From the NCBI GenBank assembly GCA_046155815.1, contig JBJXFY010000063.1, positions 1 to 31,897 of the forward strand: a DNA stretch of 31,897 nucleotides, given 5' to 3'. Positions 16,871 to 25,590 of this stretch are shown here, piece after piece. The position numbers and the translations under genes are program-made. The notes under the pieces were generated by a model that worked only from the letters and a program-made list of their open reading frames with translations, had not been told where the DNA came from and did not search any database. Source of the DNA: JBJXFY01 sp046155815. GTDB taxonomy: Bacteria; Verrucomicrobiota; Verrucomicrobiia; Limisphaerales; CAIMTB01. How positions within the stretch are numbered: position 1 is the first letter of the stretch; each line of letters starts with the position of its first letter.

Positions 16871-18694
16871 ATGACTTATCTCCGCCTTCTCGCCGCCGCA
16901 TTCGCCACCCTCGGCGCCGGCGCGGCCACGCCGCCCGTCGAGAAACTGCTGCCGACGAACACCCTTGCCGTGGTCACGACAGCCAGCTTCGCCGCGGCGC
17001 GGCAGGCGTGGGGGACACAGGCCTGGGCGCGGCTCTGGGCTGATCCGGCGATGACGGAGTTCCGTGTCCATGCGGAGTCGCGCTTCCGTACGAACGTCAT
17101 CGAAGCGCTGGCCGGCGTGCTCGGCGTGAACCCGCGGGAACTGGCCGCGCTCACCGACGGCCAGCTCGCCGTGGCGGTGGTCGCGGGGGCCGACGGGCCG
17201 GTGCCGCTGCTGCTGGCGGACACCGGAACCCATGCCGCCCGCCTCGGCCCGCTGCTCGACGCGGCGCGCGCGAACTGGCTCACCGCGGGCCGCATGGTCG
17301 AGACCAACGCCGCCGGCTCGAAGGTGACGTGGTCCGTGGCCTTCCCGAGGTCGGACTTTGGCAGGATCGGCGCCTTCCTGCGCGGCACCAACACGCCGGC
17401 CGCCACGACGGGGACGAACCTGTTCCGCCTGACGCTTGGCCAGGCGGACGGCCTGCTCGTGGCCGGCGGGGACACGACCGTGGCGGCTGGAGTGCTGGCG
17501 CGGCTGGCGGACGGCGGCGCGGCCCTGGCCGAGGTCCCGGCGTGGCAGGCGGACACCGCGCTTCTGCCCGCCGGCGAAAGCTGGCGCGGCTGGGTGAACG
17601 CGCCGCTGATGCTGAAGGCGCTGTGGCCGCCGGCCCCGGAGGAGGGCCGGCGGCGCAGCGCACGGCCGGACGCCGCCCGCCTCGTGTCCGCGCTCGGGCT
17701 GGATGCGGTGCATTCGCTCGGCTTCGGGGTGGAACTGTCGCCGGCGGGGCCGGCGCTGCGGCTGGCGATCCGCATCCCGCCGGACGCGCGGAGGGGGTTG
17801 TTCCGGATGCTGGCCTTCGAGGCGCGTGACGCCGCGCCGCCGGACGCCGTGCCCGCGGACGTGCTCGAGTTCAGCCGCTGGCGCTTCAACGGTGCGCGGG
17901 CCTGGGATGCGCTCGAGCAGACGCTCACGGCGGTCTCGCCGGAGATCGCGGGGGTGTTCCAGCTCTTCTTCTCCGCCCTGGTGGACGACGCGGACCCGCA
18001 GTTCGACTTCCGGCGCAGCCTCGTGGGCGGGCTGGGGGACGATTTCGCATCGTGGCGCGTGGCGACGGGCACGAACGGCGGGACGGCGTCGGTGGCGCTG
18101 CTGGGCTCGACCAACGCGCCGCAGCTCGCCCGGGCGCTGCGCCTCGCCGCAGGGCTGCTGCCCGGCGGGGAGGACGCGCCCGCATTGACGTCGCGCGAGG
18201 AAGCGGGCGTCCGGGTTTTCTCCGTGACGCTGCCCGCGCTGCTGGGCGGCGAGGACGAGGAAGCACCCGTGATCCACTTTGCCGCGCCGGACACGAACCG
18301 CCTGGTGCTGAGCGGCGAGGCGAGTTTGCTGGAGGCCGCGCTCGCCACGAACCGCCCGGCCGCCCGGTTGGCGGCGGCGCTGCCGGCCGACGCGGTGGTG
18401 CGGGCGGGCGGCACGGGCGGCGGGCTCTTCAGCTACGAAAACCAGCGGGAGACGGCGCGACGCTTCTTCAGCGGGGTGAGGAACGGGGACGGCGACGGCG
18501 CGCTCCCGGGCGCGCTCCAGCCGCTGGCGGCGGCGCGCATGGCCGGGCGGGCCGTGCCCGAGCCGGGACAGTGGTTTGACCTGCGGCTGCTGCCGCCCTT
18601 CGAGGCGGTGGAGAAGCACTTCGGCCTGCAGGTGTCCGCCGGGGCGGTGACGACGAACGGCTGGGAGATGCGGATCGTGCAGCCGGCGCCATAA
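16871..18694 (+). CDS. Exported hypothetical protein, DUF3352-like
   Basis: A 607-residue protein; the ATG at 16871 gives a signal peptide (MTYLRLLAAAFATLGAGAA). The opening VEKLLPTNTLAVVTTASFAA and repeated blocks around LADGQ/LTDGQLAVAVV, LLVAGGDTTVAAG and RLVLSGEASLLEAAL recall the DUF3352 group of exported proteins, whose role is unknown. No catalytic motif is visible. Aspartate/glutamate patches (GGEDEEAPV) occur late. The longer frame from 16748 is rejected because it removes the signal peptide. The gene is divergent from sbtA. Confidence 0.75.
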   Translation: MTYLRLLAAAFATLGAGAATPPVEKLLPTNTLAVVTTASFAAARQAWGTQAWARLWADPAMTEFRVHAESRFRTNVIEALAGVLGVNPRELAALTDGQLAVAVVAGADGPVPLLLADTGTHAARLGPLLDAARANWLTAGRMVETNAAGSKVTWSVAFPRSDFGRIGAFLRGTNTPAATTGTNLFRLTLGQADGLLVAGGDTTVAAGVLARLADGGAALAEVPAWQADTALLPAGESWRGWVNAPLMLKALWPPAPEEGRRRSARPDAARLVSALGLDAVHSLGFGVELSPAGPALRLAIRIPPDARRGLFRMLAFEARDAAPPDAVPADVLEFSRWRFNGARAWDALEQTLTAVSPEIAGVFQLFFSALVDDADPQFDFRRSLVGGLGDDFASWRVATGTNGGTASVALLGSTNAPQLARALRLAAGLLPGGEDAPALTSREEAGVRVFSVTLPALLGGEDEEAPVIHFAAPDTNRLVLSGEASLLEAALATNRPAARLAAALPADAVVRAGGTGGGLFSYENQRETARRFFSGVRNGDGDGALPGALQPLAAARMAGRAVPEPGQWFDLRLLPPFEAVEKHFGLQVSAGAVTTNGWEMRIVQPAP

Positions 18695-18717
18695 GGGGCG
18701 GGGTTCCTGCCCTTCAT

Positions 18718-18800
18718 CGTCATCCTGATCTTCATCTTGCCCCGACTCCGCGTCCGCCCCCGATCGGGAGGGTAGGAGGAAGATGAAGAGCACGATGACG
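18718..18800. repeat. Imperfect inverted repeat after the DUF3352-like gene
   Basis: CGTCATCCTGATCTTCATCT... (18718-18742) and the reverse complement of 18776-18800 agree at most positions, with a ~33-base GC-rich spacer. It lies in the 180-base gap before the GT2 gene and could be a weak terminator or a dispersed repeat. Confidence 0.6.
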
Positions 18801-18874
18801 ACAACGGCCATGCCGGCCGGCAGCATTGCGCCCGGCGAGGCGGCCGGGACATCTTCCGCGCCGGTTCCCAGCGC

Positions 18875-19609
18875 ATGGCCGCACCCAATCCAGAACTGAG
18901 CATCGCCGTCCCGATCTACAACGAGGAGGCCAACGTGCGGCCGTTGATCGAGGAACTGGCCGGCGTGCTGCGCGGGCTGGGACGGGGCTGGGAGATCCTG
19001 GCGGTGGACGACGCCAGCCGGGACGGTTCGGCAGCGGCGCTGGCGGCGCTGCGGCCGGAGTTCCCGGAGCTGCGCGTGCTGCGGCACCGGCGCAACGCGG
19101 GCCAGAGCGCGGCCTTCGCCGCCGCGTTCCACGCGGCGCGCGGCGCGGTGGTCGTCACGATGGACGGCGACCGGCAGCACGATCCGCGGGACATCCCGCG
19201 GCTGCTGGAAGCGCTCGCGCCCGGCGTGGCGTGCGTGACCGGCATCCGGGCCAACCGGCGCGATGACGCGGTGAAGCGCCTGAGCTCGAAGCTGGCCAAT
19301 GGCTTCCGCAACGCGGTCACCGGCGCGCCGGTTACGGACGCGGGCTGCACGCTGCGGGCGCTGCGGCGCGAATGCCTGCGCGAGCTTCCGGCCTTCAATG
19401 GGCTGCACCGCTGGCTGCCCACGATCCTCCAGTATCAGGGCTGGAAGGTGGTGGAGCTGCCCATCAACCACCGGCCGCGGCCGGCGGGCGTCTCGAAATA
19501 CGGCGTGGGCAACCGGCTCTGGCGTGGGCTGCGGGACTGCTTCGCCATGCGTTGGTACCGCACACGGGCGCTGCCGGGCGACCGGCTGCTGCCGGAGGAG
19601 GGCGCATGA
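18875..19609 (+). CDS. GT2 glycosyltransferase (polyprenyl-phosphate sugar synthase type)
   Basis: A 244-residue family 2 glycosyltransferase resembling dolichol-phosphate mannosyltransferases and the catalytic part of ArnC. Motifs: LSIAVPIYNEEANVRPL, VDDASRDGS, the DxD block VVTMDGDRQHDPRDI, and ITG-like VTGIRANRRDD. It has no C-terminal membrane helices, so it should act at the cytoplasmic face of the inner membrane. Expected product: a polyprenyl-phosphate-linked hexose, sugar unknown. The TGA overlaps the next ATG (ATGA at 19606-19609), so it is coupled to the VTT gene and forms a three-gene operon with the GT39 gene. Confidence 0.9.
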   Translation: MAAPNPELSIAVPIYNEEANVRPLIEELAGVLRGLGRGWEILAVDDASRDGSAAALAALRPEFPELRVLRHRRNAGQSAAFAAAFHAARGAVVVTMDGDRQHDPRDIPRLLEALAPGVACVTGIRANRRDDAVKRLSSKLANGFRNAVTGAPVTDAGCTLRALRRECLRELPAFNGLHRWLPTILQYQGWKVVELPINHRPRPAGVSKYGVGNRLWRGLRDCFAMRWYRTRALPGDRLLPEEGA

Positions 19610-20322
19610 CGCCGCGGGAGGCCTTGACCGAAGCAGCCGCGCCGCCCCGGCCGCGCGTGAGCAAGACGCTCGTGGTGGCGAAGGTGGGCCTGCTGCTGGC
19701 GCTGGCGCTGCTGGGCATCCTGCTCAGCCGGGTCCCGGTGGTGCGGGAGTTCTTCGACCGCGCCGGGCCGGCGGCGCAGTGGCTGCGGGAACAGGGTGCC
19801 TGGACGGGGCTGGGCTTCACGGCGGGCATGGCGGTGCTGGTGCTGCTGGGCGTGCCGCGGCTGCTGTTCTGTCCGCTTGCCGGGGCGGCGTTCGGCTTCT
19901 GGGCCGGGCTGGGCTGGACCACGGCGGCGACGATGCTGAGCTACTACTCGGCGTTCCTGTTCCTGCGCGGCGCGGCGCGGTGGCGCGCGGAGCCGCTGGT
20001 GAACTGGCCGGAGAGACTGACCTGGCTGCGGGGCGACGTGGGCTTCGGGGGCGTGGTGGTGGCGCGGCTCATCCCGCTGCCGGGCATGTTGACGACAGTG
20101 GCCCTGTCGCTCTCCGGGGTGGGGCACCGCTCGTACCTCCTCGGCTCGCTGGCGGGGCTGCTCCCGGAGGCGGCGCCGTTGGTGCTGCTGGGCACGGGGT
20201 TGATTGACCAGAACTTGCGGCAGCTCCTGAAGTGGGGCGCGGTGGCGGTGCTCGGCGCGCTCGGGGCGTGGCTGCTGGCGCATCACCTGCACCGCCGCGT
20301 GACGCGATGGAGGGAAGGATGA
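19606..20322 (+). CDS. VTT-domain (TVP38/TMEM64, DedA-like) membrane protein
   Basis: A 238-residue inner-membrane protein. After a short cytoplasmic leader, a helix (VVAKVGLLLALALLGILLS) precedes the VTT core: GVPRLLFCPLAGAAFGFWAG, with the loop VARLIPLPGMLTTVALSLSG containing the conserved Arg and Pro, and a final helix (VAVLGALGAWLLAHHL). VTT/DedA proteins include lipid scramblases and undecaprenyl-phosphate flippases. Start and stop each overlap a neighbour by four bases (ATGA), so it is made stoichiometrically with GT2 and GT39. In this setting it could move a lipid-linked sugar across the membrane; that is inference. Confidence 0.88.
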   Translation: MTPREALTEAAAPPRPRVSKTLVVAKVGLLLALALLGILLSRVPVVREFFDRAGPAAQWLREQGAWTGLGFTAGMAVLVLLGVPRLLFCPLAGAAFGFWAGLGWTTAATMLSYYSAFLFLRGAARWRAEPLVNWPERLTWLRGDVGFGGVVVARLIPLPGMLTTVALSLSGVGHRSYLLGSLAGLLPEAAPLVLLGTGLIDQNLRQLLKWGAVAVLGALGAWLLAHHLHRRVTRWREG

Positions 20323-21893
20323 AGGAAACTTCGATGCCCGTGGACGATCCCCTTTGGCGTCGGCGCACGGCATGGCTGTTGGGCGGGCTGTTCATCATCC
20401 GCCTGGCCTACGCGTTGGTCTGGCCGCTCGAGCTGCCACCGGACGTGGCCTACTACTGGGAATGGGGCCGGCGGCTGGACTGGGGATACTTCAGCAAGCC
20501 GCCGATGATCGGCTGGCTGATGGGCCTGGTGGGCCGGGCCACCGGTGACTCGGAGCTGGCGCTGCGGATCGTGCCGCTGCTGCTTGGGCTGGGCGCGCTG
20601 GGCTTCCTGGCGGCGCTGGCGCGCCCGGCGTTCGGGGACCAGGCGGCCTTCTGGACGGTGGCGGCGCTGGCGCTCACGCCGGCGCACGCGGTGCTGTGCC
20701 TGGTCTTCACGATTGACCCGCCGCTGTTCTTCGCCTGGAGCGCGGCGCTGTACTTCCTGCACCGCTGGTCCGAGGGGCGCGGCTCGGTGCTGCCGCTGAT
20801 GGTCGCGGTCGGGCTGGGCGCGCTCACCAAGCAGATGATGCTGGTGTTCATCCCGCTCACCGCCCTGTTCCTGGCGACGGACCGGGAGCTGCGCCGACGG
20901 CTGGGCCAACCGGGCTTCTGGCTGATGGCCGCAGGGGCGCTGCTGTTCCTGCTGCCCCCGCTGCTGTGGAACTGGCGGCATGACTGGATCACCTTCCGTC
21001 ACACCGCCGCGGAGATCGAGGCGCCGGCACGCACGCTGGGGGAAGTGGCGGGGCACATGGGGAGCTTTATCGGCGCGCAGGCCGGGCTGGCGACGCCGAT
21101 CCTGTGGTTGCTGCTGGTTTGGGTGCTCGTCGCCGCGGCGAAGGCGTGGCGGCGGCTGCCGCGCACGGCGCGGCTGCTGTGGTGCTTCTCCGGTCCGGGG
21201 CTGGGGGCGTTCTTTGTGCTCAGCATGTTCCAGGAGGTGAACCCGAACTGGCCGCTCGTGTTCTATGCGGCGGGCTTCACGTTGCTCGCGGCCTGGGGGA
21301 CGGGGGCGGTGGAACTTCAGCGGCCGGGTGCGACGGCACGGCGGTGGTTTCCGGCGGGCGTGGCGCTGGGCGGGGTGCTGCTGGTGATCGCCCACACGCT
21401 GCCGTTCATCCTGCCACGGACGCCCTGGGCGGGGACGAAGAAGGATCCAACCCGCGAGCTGCGCGGCTGGCGACCGTTGGCGGAGGCGGCCGGGCGTGCG
21501 CTGGCCGCGTCGCCGCGTCCCGAACGGACGGTGGTGATCGTGGTGGCGTCGCGGCAGACGGCGGCGCAGCTCGGGTTCTATCTTCCGGGCCGGCCGCGGG
21601 TGTACCGCTGGGAGAATCCGGCGCATATCCACACGCAGTACGGCATGTGGGGCGGGCCGACGGACCGGGCGGGCTGGGACGCCCTGGTCGTTTCCGACCG
21701 GCCGGACGGCGAATGGTCCACCACGCTTCGGGAGGCCTTTTCCACGTGGGAGGCGGCGGGGCAGACGGAGGTGTCGCTGGGGCCGGCTGGGGGCCGGCGG
21801 CGGGCGTGGTTCTTCCGGGCCGGGAACCTTCGGGGATGGCCACTGCCTCCCGGACCACTGGCCGGGGCAGCGGCTTATCTCCCTCGCCCGTGA
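20319..21893 (+). CDS. GT39-type (ArnT/PMT-like) lipid-linked-sugar glycosyltransferase
   Basis: A 524-residue polytopic glycosyltransferase. The first periplasmic loop has PPDVAYYWEWGRRLDW followed by GYFSKPPMIGWL, the PMT/ArnT signature (usually DEAYYW...GYFDKPP); the catalytic-type Asp is kept and the next acidic residue is Val. At least eleven hydrophobic helices follow through residue ~390, then a soluble C-terminal domain (TVVIVVASRQTAAQ ... YRWENPAHIHTQYG). The family uses polyprenyl-phosphate sugars as donors at the outer face of the inner membrane. Acceptor (lipid A, protein or polysaccharide) unknown. ATG 20319 has GGAGGGAAGG just upstream and overlaps the VTT stop; the longer frame from 20232 is rejected. 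Confidence 0.88.
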   Translation: MKETSMPVDDPLWRRRTAWLLGGLFIIRLAYALVWPLELPPDVAYYWEWGRRLDWGYFSKPPMIGWLMGLVGRATGDSELALRIVPLLLGLGALGFLAALARPAFGDQAAFWTVAALALTPAHAVLCLVFTIDPPLFFAWSAALYFLHRWSEGRGSVLPLMVAVGLGALTKQMMLVFIPLTALFLATDRELRRRLGQPGFWLMAAGALLFLLPPLLWNWRHDWITFRHTAAEIEAPARTLGEVAGHMGSFIGAQAGLATPILWLLLVWVLVAAAKAWRRLPRTARLLWCFSGPGLGAFFVLSMFQEVNPNWPLVFYAAGFTLLAAWGTGAVELQRPGATARRWFPAGVALGGVLLVIAHTLPFILPRTPWAGTKKDPTRELRGWRPLAEAAGRALAASPRPERTVVIVVASRQTAAQLGFYLPGRPRVYRWENPAHIHTQYGMWGGPTDRAGWDALVVSDRPDGEWSTTLREAFSTWEAAGQTEVSLGPAGGRRRAWFFRAGNLRGWPLPPGPLAGAAAYLPRP

Positions 21894-21913
21894 CGAGTTC
21901 GATGGATAAAGCC

Positions 21914-21941
21914 GTTGACATTGGGGGGCCGTTTTCTAAAT
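21914..21941 (+). promoter_or_regulatory. Candidate sigma-70-type promoter for fecR-like gene
   Basis: TTGACA at 21914-21919, a 16-base spacer, then TAAATT (21936-21941). It lies 46 bases before the FecR-type ATG in a short intergenic gap, an apt position. It is the best -35 box I found in the window. Confidence 0.55.
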
Positions 21942-21987
21942 TGGCCCCGGTTTTACACGAGCGCGAATCCCGACATAGGAGCAAACC

Positions 21988-22740
21988 ATGAACTATTCCC
22001 CTACGACAAAGGGTCTTCTCGGCGGCATGCTGGCGGCGGCGGTCCTCGCCCTGCCGGTCTTGGCGGCCATGAGTCAGCAAAAGGCCAAGGTGGTGTCCTT
22101 CACGGGCACTGCCACGGCCAGCGAGTCCGGCGGTGCCGCCACATTTTCCCAAGTCGCCCGCGGCCAAGTGCTGCCGGCCGGCGCCACGCTCAAGACGGGC
22201 GCCTCCTCGACGATGGACATTGACCTTGGGCCGGTGGGTTCCACCGTCCGCCTGCGGGAGAGCACGACCATGAGTTTGGCGGCCTTGATGTCTGAGAGCA
22301 CTCCGGCCGGGGTCGAGTCCACGACCGAGCTTGATCTGTCGCAGGGCACGATCGCCGGGTCCGTACGCAAGCTCGGTGCCGTCTCCAAGTATCAGGTGAA
22401 AACTCCGCGGGCCACGTTTGGCATCCGCGGCACCCGGTTCGAAATCAGCGCCGATGGCCGGGCTTCGATCAGCGAAGGCTCCGCCATCGCGATCGCCCAG
22501 CGTCCCGACGGCTCGACGGTCACCCGCGTCATCAATGCAGGAGAGAGCTTTGACCCGGGTACCGGGCTTGTTACGGGCAGCGGGCGCGCGGCCGAAGCGG
22601 CTGCTCCCACCGGCGACGTGGAGGCAACTCCCTTTGTGAACGTCGGTGATCCGATCCTTCGCCTGACCGACACCCCGATCTCCCGTGTGTCGCCTGCCGA
22701 TGGCAGCGCCCCGGCCGGTGACGGCGGCAGCAACGACTGA
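21988..22740 (+). CDS. Exported FecR-domain protein
   Basis: A 250-residue protein with a signal peptide (MNYSPTTKGLLGGMLAAAVL, cleavage near LAAMS) and a FecR domain: GQVLPAGATLKTGASSTMDI, VRLRESTTMSLAAL, and the hallmark YQVKTPRATFGIRGTRFEIS. It has a Pro/Gly/Ser-rich tail. FecR domains are found in envelope anti-sigma regulators and in stand-alone periplasmic proteins; there is no anti-sigma N-terminal part here. The AGGAG at 21977-21981 is an unusually good ribosome-binding site for this window. With its own promoter and a strong terminator downstream, it is probably a highly expressed monocistron. Followed by a CHASE2-cyclase, a pairing that suggests a shared envelope-sensing role. Confidence 0.9.
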   Translation: MNYSPTTKGLLGGMLAAAVLALPVLAAMSQQKAKVVSFTGTATASESGGAATFSQVARGQVLPAGATLKTGASSTMDIDLGPVGSTVRLRESTTMSLAALMSESTPAGVESTTELDLSQGTIAGSVRKLGAVSKYQVKTPRATFGIRGTRFEISADGRASISEGSAIAIAQRPDGSTVTRVINAGESFDPGTGLVTGSGRAAEAAAPTGDVEATPFVNVGDPILRLTDTPISRVSPADGSAPAGDGGSND

Positions 22741-22767
22741 GTGCGACGCGGCCTCAGCTGAACTCCC

Positions 22768-22807
22768 AAATCCCCCGGGACGCACTGCCGTCCCGGGGGA
22801 TTTTCAT
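22768..22807 (+). terminator. Strong intrinsic terminator after the FecR gene
   Basis: A perfect 15-bp stem (22768-22782 with 22789-22803; core CCCCCGGGACG), a 6-base loop CACTGC, and a TTTT run. It ends about 16 bases before the cyclase ATG. Confidence 0.92.
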
Positions 22808-22820
22808 TTAGGACGACGCC

Positions 22821-25088
22821 ATGTCCCAGCGGCCTTCACGCGCCAAGGCGGCGCTCGCCGCCATCGTCGTGCTCGTCGTGGCGGCGCTGCCGTGGGCCGG
22901 GGCACGTTGGCCGGCAGGGGACGGACTGAACCGGCCCGAGTGGTGGCTGTATGATTTCCGCGTCCGCTGGGCCGCTCGCTCCGCCTCGGACGTGAAGGTT
23001 CCCTTTGGTTTCGTGGTCGCGGATGACGATACGGTGGCCAATTTCGCCGACGGCCTGCTGGGCGAGCCGATCGGTCTCCTGTGGCCGCGCTTCATCTACG
23101 GCCACCTGGCAGAAGAACTGGCCGCGCAGGGCGCGACGGCCGTGGCCTTTGACATGGTGTTCGGGGAACGGCGCATGGACCACCGCGAGGCGGCACAGCC
23201 GGACGGCACACCGGTCGGGTCGGACGAGTCCTTCGCCCAAGCGATGCGCCGGCTGGGCACCGTGGCGATCGGCGCGACCGAGGCCGCGCCGCCGGACGCA
23301 CTCTTTCTCACCAACGCGATGGCGGCGGGGGACATCGAGGCTCGCGGGGATGCGGACGGCGTGACGCGGCGCTTTGCCGCCTTCCGCGAGTACCGAGTGT
23401 GGAACCCGCTGCTCAGGCAGATCCAGCGCGACAACCAGGTGCGTCTGGAGCGCGATCCGGCCTGGATCCGACTGCGCGATCCGATCACCGGAGAGCTGCT
23501 CCGTGAAGTTCCGGTGGACGAGCAACGAAACTTCAACCTCGACAAGCTCCTCGGCACGCCGCCGCGCCGCTTCGATCGGCTGCTCCCGGCGTATTCGGTG
23601 CAGCGCTTCTGGAACCTCGGGATCGTGCTGGCGGCGCATTCCCTGGGGCTGGACTTGAATCGCGCGGACGTACGGCTGGACGAGGGCCGCATTCTGCTTC
23701 CCGGCACGAACGGTGTCAGCCGCTCCCTGCCTGTGGACGGCCACGGCCGCCTGTACGCGGACTGGACAGTTCCGACGGAGGACGCCCGGCTGCTGAAGGG
23801 CAACTTCGAGAGCGTCCTGTTCGATCGGCAACGCCGCCTTGAGGAGCCGGATCCGCCACCCCGCCGCTGGGACGGGCGCATCGTCGTGGTCGGCTCCGCC
23901 GCCACCAGCAGCAACCTCTCGGACATCGGGGCCACGCCACTGGGCAGTGAGACCTTCCAGGCGAGCGGCCTCTGGAACCTCGCGCAGACCGTCATCACCG
24001 GTCGCTTCATCCGGCCGCCCTCGCCCGCGCATTCGGCGGCGTTCATCCTCGCCTGCGGCGCGTTGGCGTTTTTCCTCACCGCCCGCCTGGGCACGCTGCG
24101 TGCCGTGCTATGCGTGGCGGCCGTGGCGGTCCTGTTCCTGGCCGCGGCTTTCTGGCTGTACCTGGCGCACCGTTGGTGGCTGCCCGTGGCCTTCCCCTTG
24201 GTCTCCTTGGCCGGGGTGCATGGCGTGGTGCTGGCCGTGCAGGTCGCGGCGGAGCGCAACGAGCGCGAGCGCGTCCGCGCCGTGTTCGCCCGCCTTGTCT
24301 CGCCCGAGGTCGTGAAGGAAGTCCTTGCCAGCGAGCGCCTCGCACTCGGCGGCACGCGCCGGCGGCTGACGGTCTTCTTCGCGGACATCCGCGGCTTCAC
24401 CGAGCTGACGGACGCCTCCGAAGCGGCCGCACGCGGCGAGGCCGTCTCACGCCGGCTCAGCGAGGGCGACACGCAATTCCTGCTCGAACAGCGGGCGGAG
24501 ATGGTGCTGCAGACGGTGAACCTCTACCTCGCCACCGTGGCGGACGAGGTGAAGCGCCACAGCGGTACGCTGGACAAGTACATCGGCGACTGCGTGATGG
24601 CCTTCTGGGGCGCTCCCATCAAGGATGCGCACCACGCGCTGCACTGCGTGCAGTCCGCAATCGCCGCGCAGCGGGCGATTGACGCGCTCAACCGCGAGCG
24701 CGCTGCCCGTTCGCCCGCCGATGGTCCACCGCTCCCGACCTTGCAGCTTGGCACCGGCATCAACACGGGCGTCGTCACCGTCGGCCTGGTCGGATCCAGC
24801 CAGCACATCCTCAACTACACGGCCTTCGGCCGCGAAGTGAACCTGGCGAGCCGACTCGAAAGCGCCTCCGGCCGCGCCCGGATCCTGATCAGTGAGGCCA
24901 CGCTGGCGGAGCTACGCCATTCAGATCCCGCGCTGGCGGCGACCTGCCAGCCTCTGGAACCGGTCACGATGAAGGGGTTCCGGGAGCCGGTGCCGGTTTT
25001 CGAGGTGCCGTGGCGGCTGCCGGAGAAGGCCGCCGCCGCCCCGGCTCCGGCGGAGGTTGCGACTGGCCCGGCCGGCGCGGCGCGCTAA
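22821..25088 (+). CDS. CHASE2-domain adenylate/guanylate cyclase (class III)
   Basis: A membrane cyclase of 755 residues. One N-terminal helix (about 8-28) is followed by a periplasmic CHASE2 sensor domain (about 45-390; LYDFRVRW, TAVAFDMVFGERR, PRRWDGRIVVVGSAATSSN), three helices (about 402-480) and a cytosolic catalytic domain (about 515-726). Metal-binding aspartates sit in VFFADIRGFTEL and LDKYIGDCVMAFWG. The Lys of that second motif and the Thr of NYTAFGREVNLASRLES fit ATP selectivity of the bacterial Lys/Thr type, and the catalytic Asn and Arg are present in the latter. An insertion of about 25 residues follows TELTDAS. Product probably cAMP. No promoter fits between the upstream terminator and its ATG, so expression may rely on readthrough. 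Confidence 0.93.
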   Translation: MSQRPSRAKAALAAIVVLVVAALPWAGARWPAGDGLNRPEWWLYDFRVRWAARSASDVKVPFGFVVADDDTVANFADGLLGEPIGLLWPRFIYGHLAEELAAQGATAVAFDMVFGERRMDHREAAQPDGTPVGSDESFAQAMRRLGTVAIGATEAAPPDALFLTNAMAAGDIEARGDADGVTRRFAAFREYRVWNPLLRQIQRDNQVRLERDPAWIRLRDPITGELLREVPVDEQRNFNLDKLLGTPPRRFDRLLPAYSVQRFWNLGIVLAAHSLGLDLNRADVRLDEGRILLPGTNGVSRSLPVDGHGRLYADWTVPTEDARLLKGNFESVLFDRQRRLEEPDPPPRRWDGRIVVVGSAATSSNLSDIGATPLGSETFQASGLWNLAQTVITGRFIRPPSPAHSAAFILACGALAFFLTARLGTLRAVLCVAAVAVLFLAAAFWLYLAHRWWLPVAFPLVSLAGVHGVVLAVQVAAERNERERVRAVFARLVSPEVVKEVLASERLALGGTRRRLTVFFADIRGFTELTDASEAAARGEAVSRRLSEGDTQFLLEQRAEMVLQTVNLYLATVADEVKRHSGTLDKYIGDCVMAFWGAPIKDAHHALHCVQSAIAAQRAIDALNRERAARSPADGPPLPTLQLGTGINTGVVTVGLVGSSQHILNYTAFGREVNLASRLESASGRARILISEATLAELRHSDPALAATCQPLEPVTMKGFREPVPVFEVPWRLPEKAAAAPAPAEVATGPAGAAR

Positions 25089-25097
25089 GGTCCAAGG

Positions 25098-25586
25098 GTG
25101 CGGACCGCGATTTATCCCGGCAGCTTCGATCCGCTGACCAACGGCCACCTCGACGTGATCCAGCGAGCCGCGCGGATCTTCGACCGGGTCATCGTCGCGG
25201 TCGCCAGTTCCGAGGCCAAGCAGCCGCTGTTCACGCTGGCCGAGCGCGGCGAGCTGGTCCGCCGGTCCGTGGCCGGGCTGGCAAACGTGGAGACGGATCA
25301 CTTCGACGGCCTGCTGGTGGACTACGTGGTGCGCCGGGGCGGTGCCGCCGTGGTGCGGGGCCTGCGCGCCGTGTCGGACTTCGAATTCGAGTTTCAGCTC
25401 GCGCTCATGAACCGCAGGCTCGACGAGCGGGTCGAAACCCTGTTCATGATGCCGCGCGAGACCTACACCTTCCTGAGCTCGCGGCTGGTGAAGGAAATCG
25501 CCCGCCTGGGCGGTGACGTTTCACCCTTCGTCCCCCTGCCGGTGCTGGAGGCGCTCCGTCGCCGTCTGCAAACTTCTCCCCTTTGA
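25098..25586 (+). CDS. coaD: Phosphopantetheine adenylyltransferase
   Basis: Catalyses 4'-phosphopantetheine plus ATP to dephospho-CoA, the penultimate step of coenzyme A synthesis. Nucleotidyltransferase motif YPGSFDPLTNGHLDVI near residues 6-21 contains the T/HxGH-type active site. Downstream are VVRGLRAVSDFEFEFQLAL and TYTFLSSRLVKEIARLGGD, both typical of CoaD. The length of 162 residues is standard. The start is GTG 25098, 9 bases after the cyclase stop. It opens a run of five genes that ends with fabH. Confidence 0.96.
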   Translation: MRTAIYPGSFDPLTNGHLDVIQRAARIFDRVIVAVASSEAKQPLFTLAERGELVRRSVAGLANVETDHFDGLLVDYVVRRGGAAVVRGLRAVSDFEFEFQLALMNRRLDERVETLFMMPRETYTFLSSRLVKEIARLGGDVSPFVPLPVLEALRRRLQTSPL

Positions 25587-25590
25587 CGCC

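Noticed and set aside
18783..18899. A 38-codon frame with AGGAGGA just upstream
   Set aside because: The spacing to the ATG is only about 3 bases, the frame sits in the arm of an inverted repeat, and it overlaps the GT2 start.
15743..19471. A 1242-codon open frame on the minus strand
   Set aside because: Only its last ~330 codons (from ATG 16741) encode a protein, SbtA. The rest is antisense to the DUF3352-like and GT2 genes and has Arg/His/Gln-rich shadow composition.
20283..21632. A 449-codon minus-strand frame antisense to the GT39 gene
   Set aside because: It is rich in Arg, Gln, His and Pro with no motif; a shadow of a well-supported membrane enzyme.
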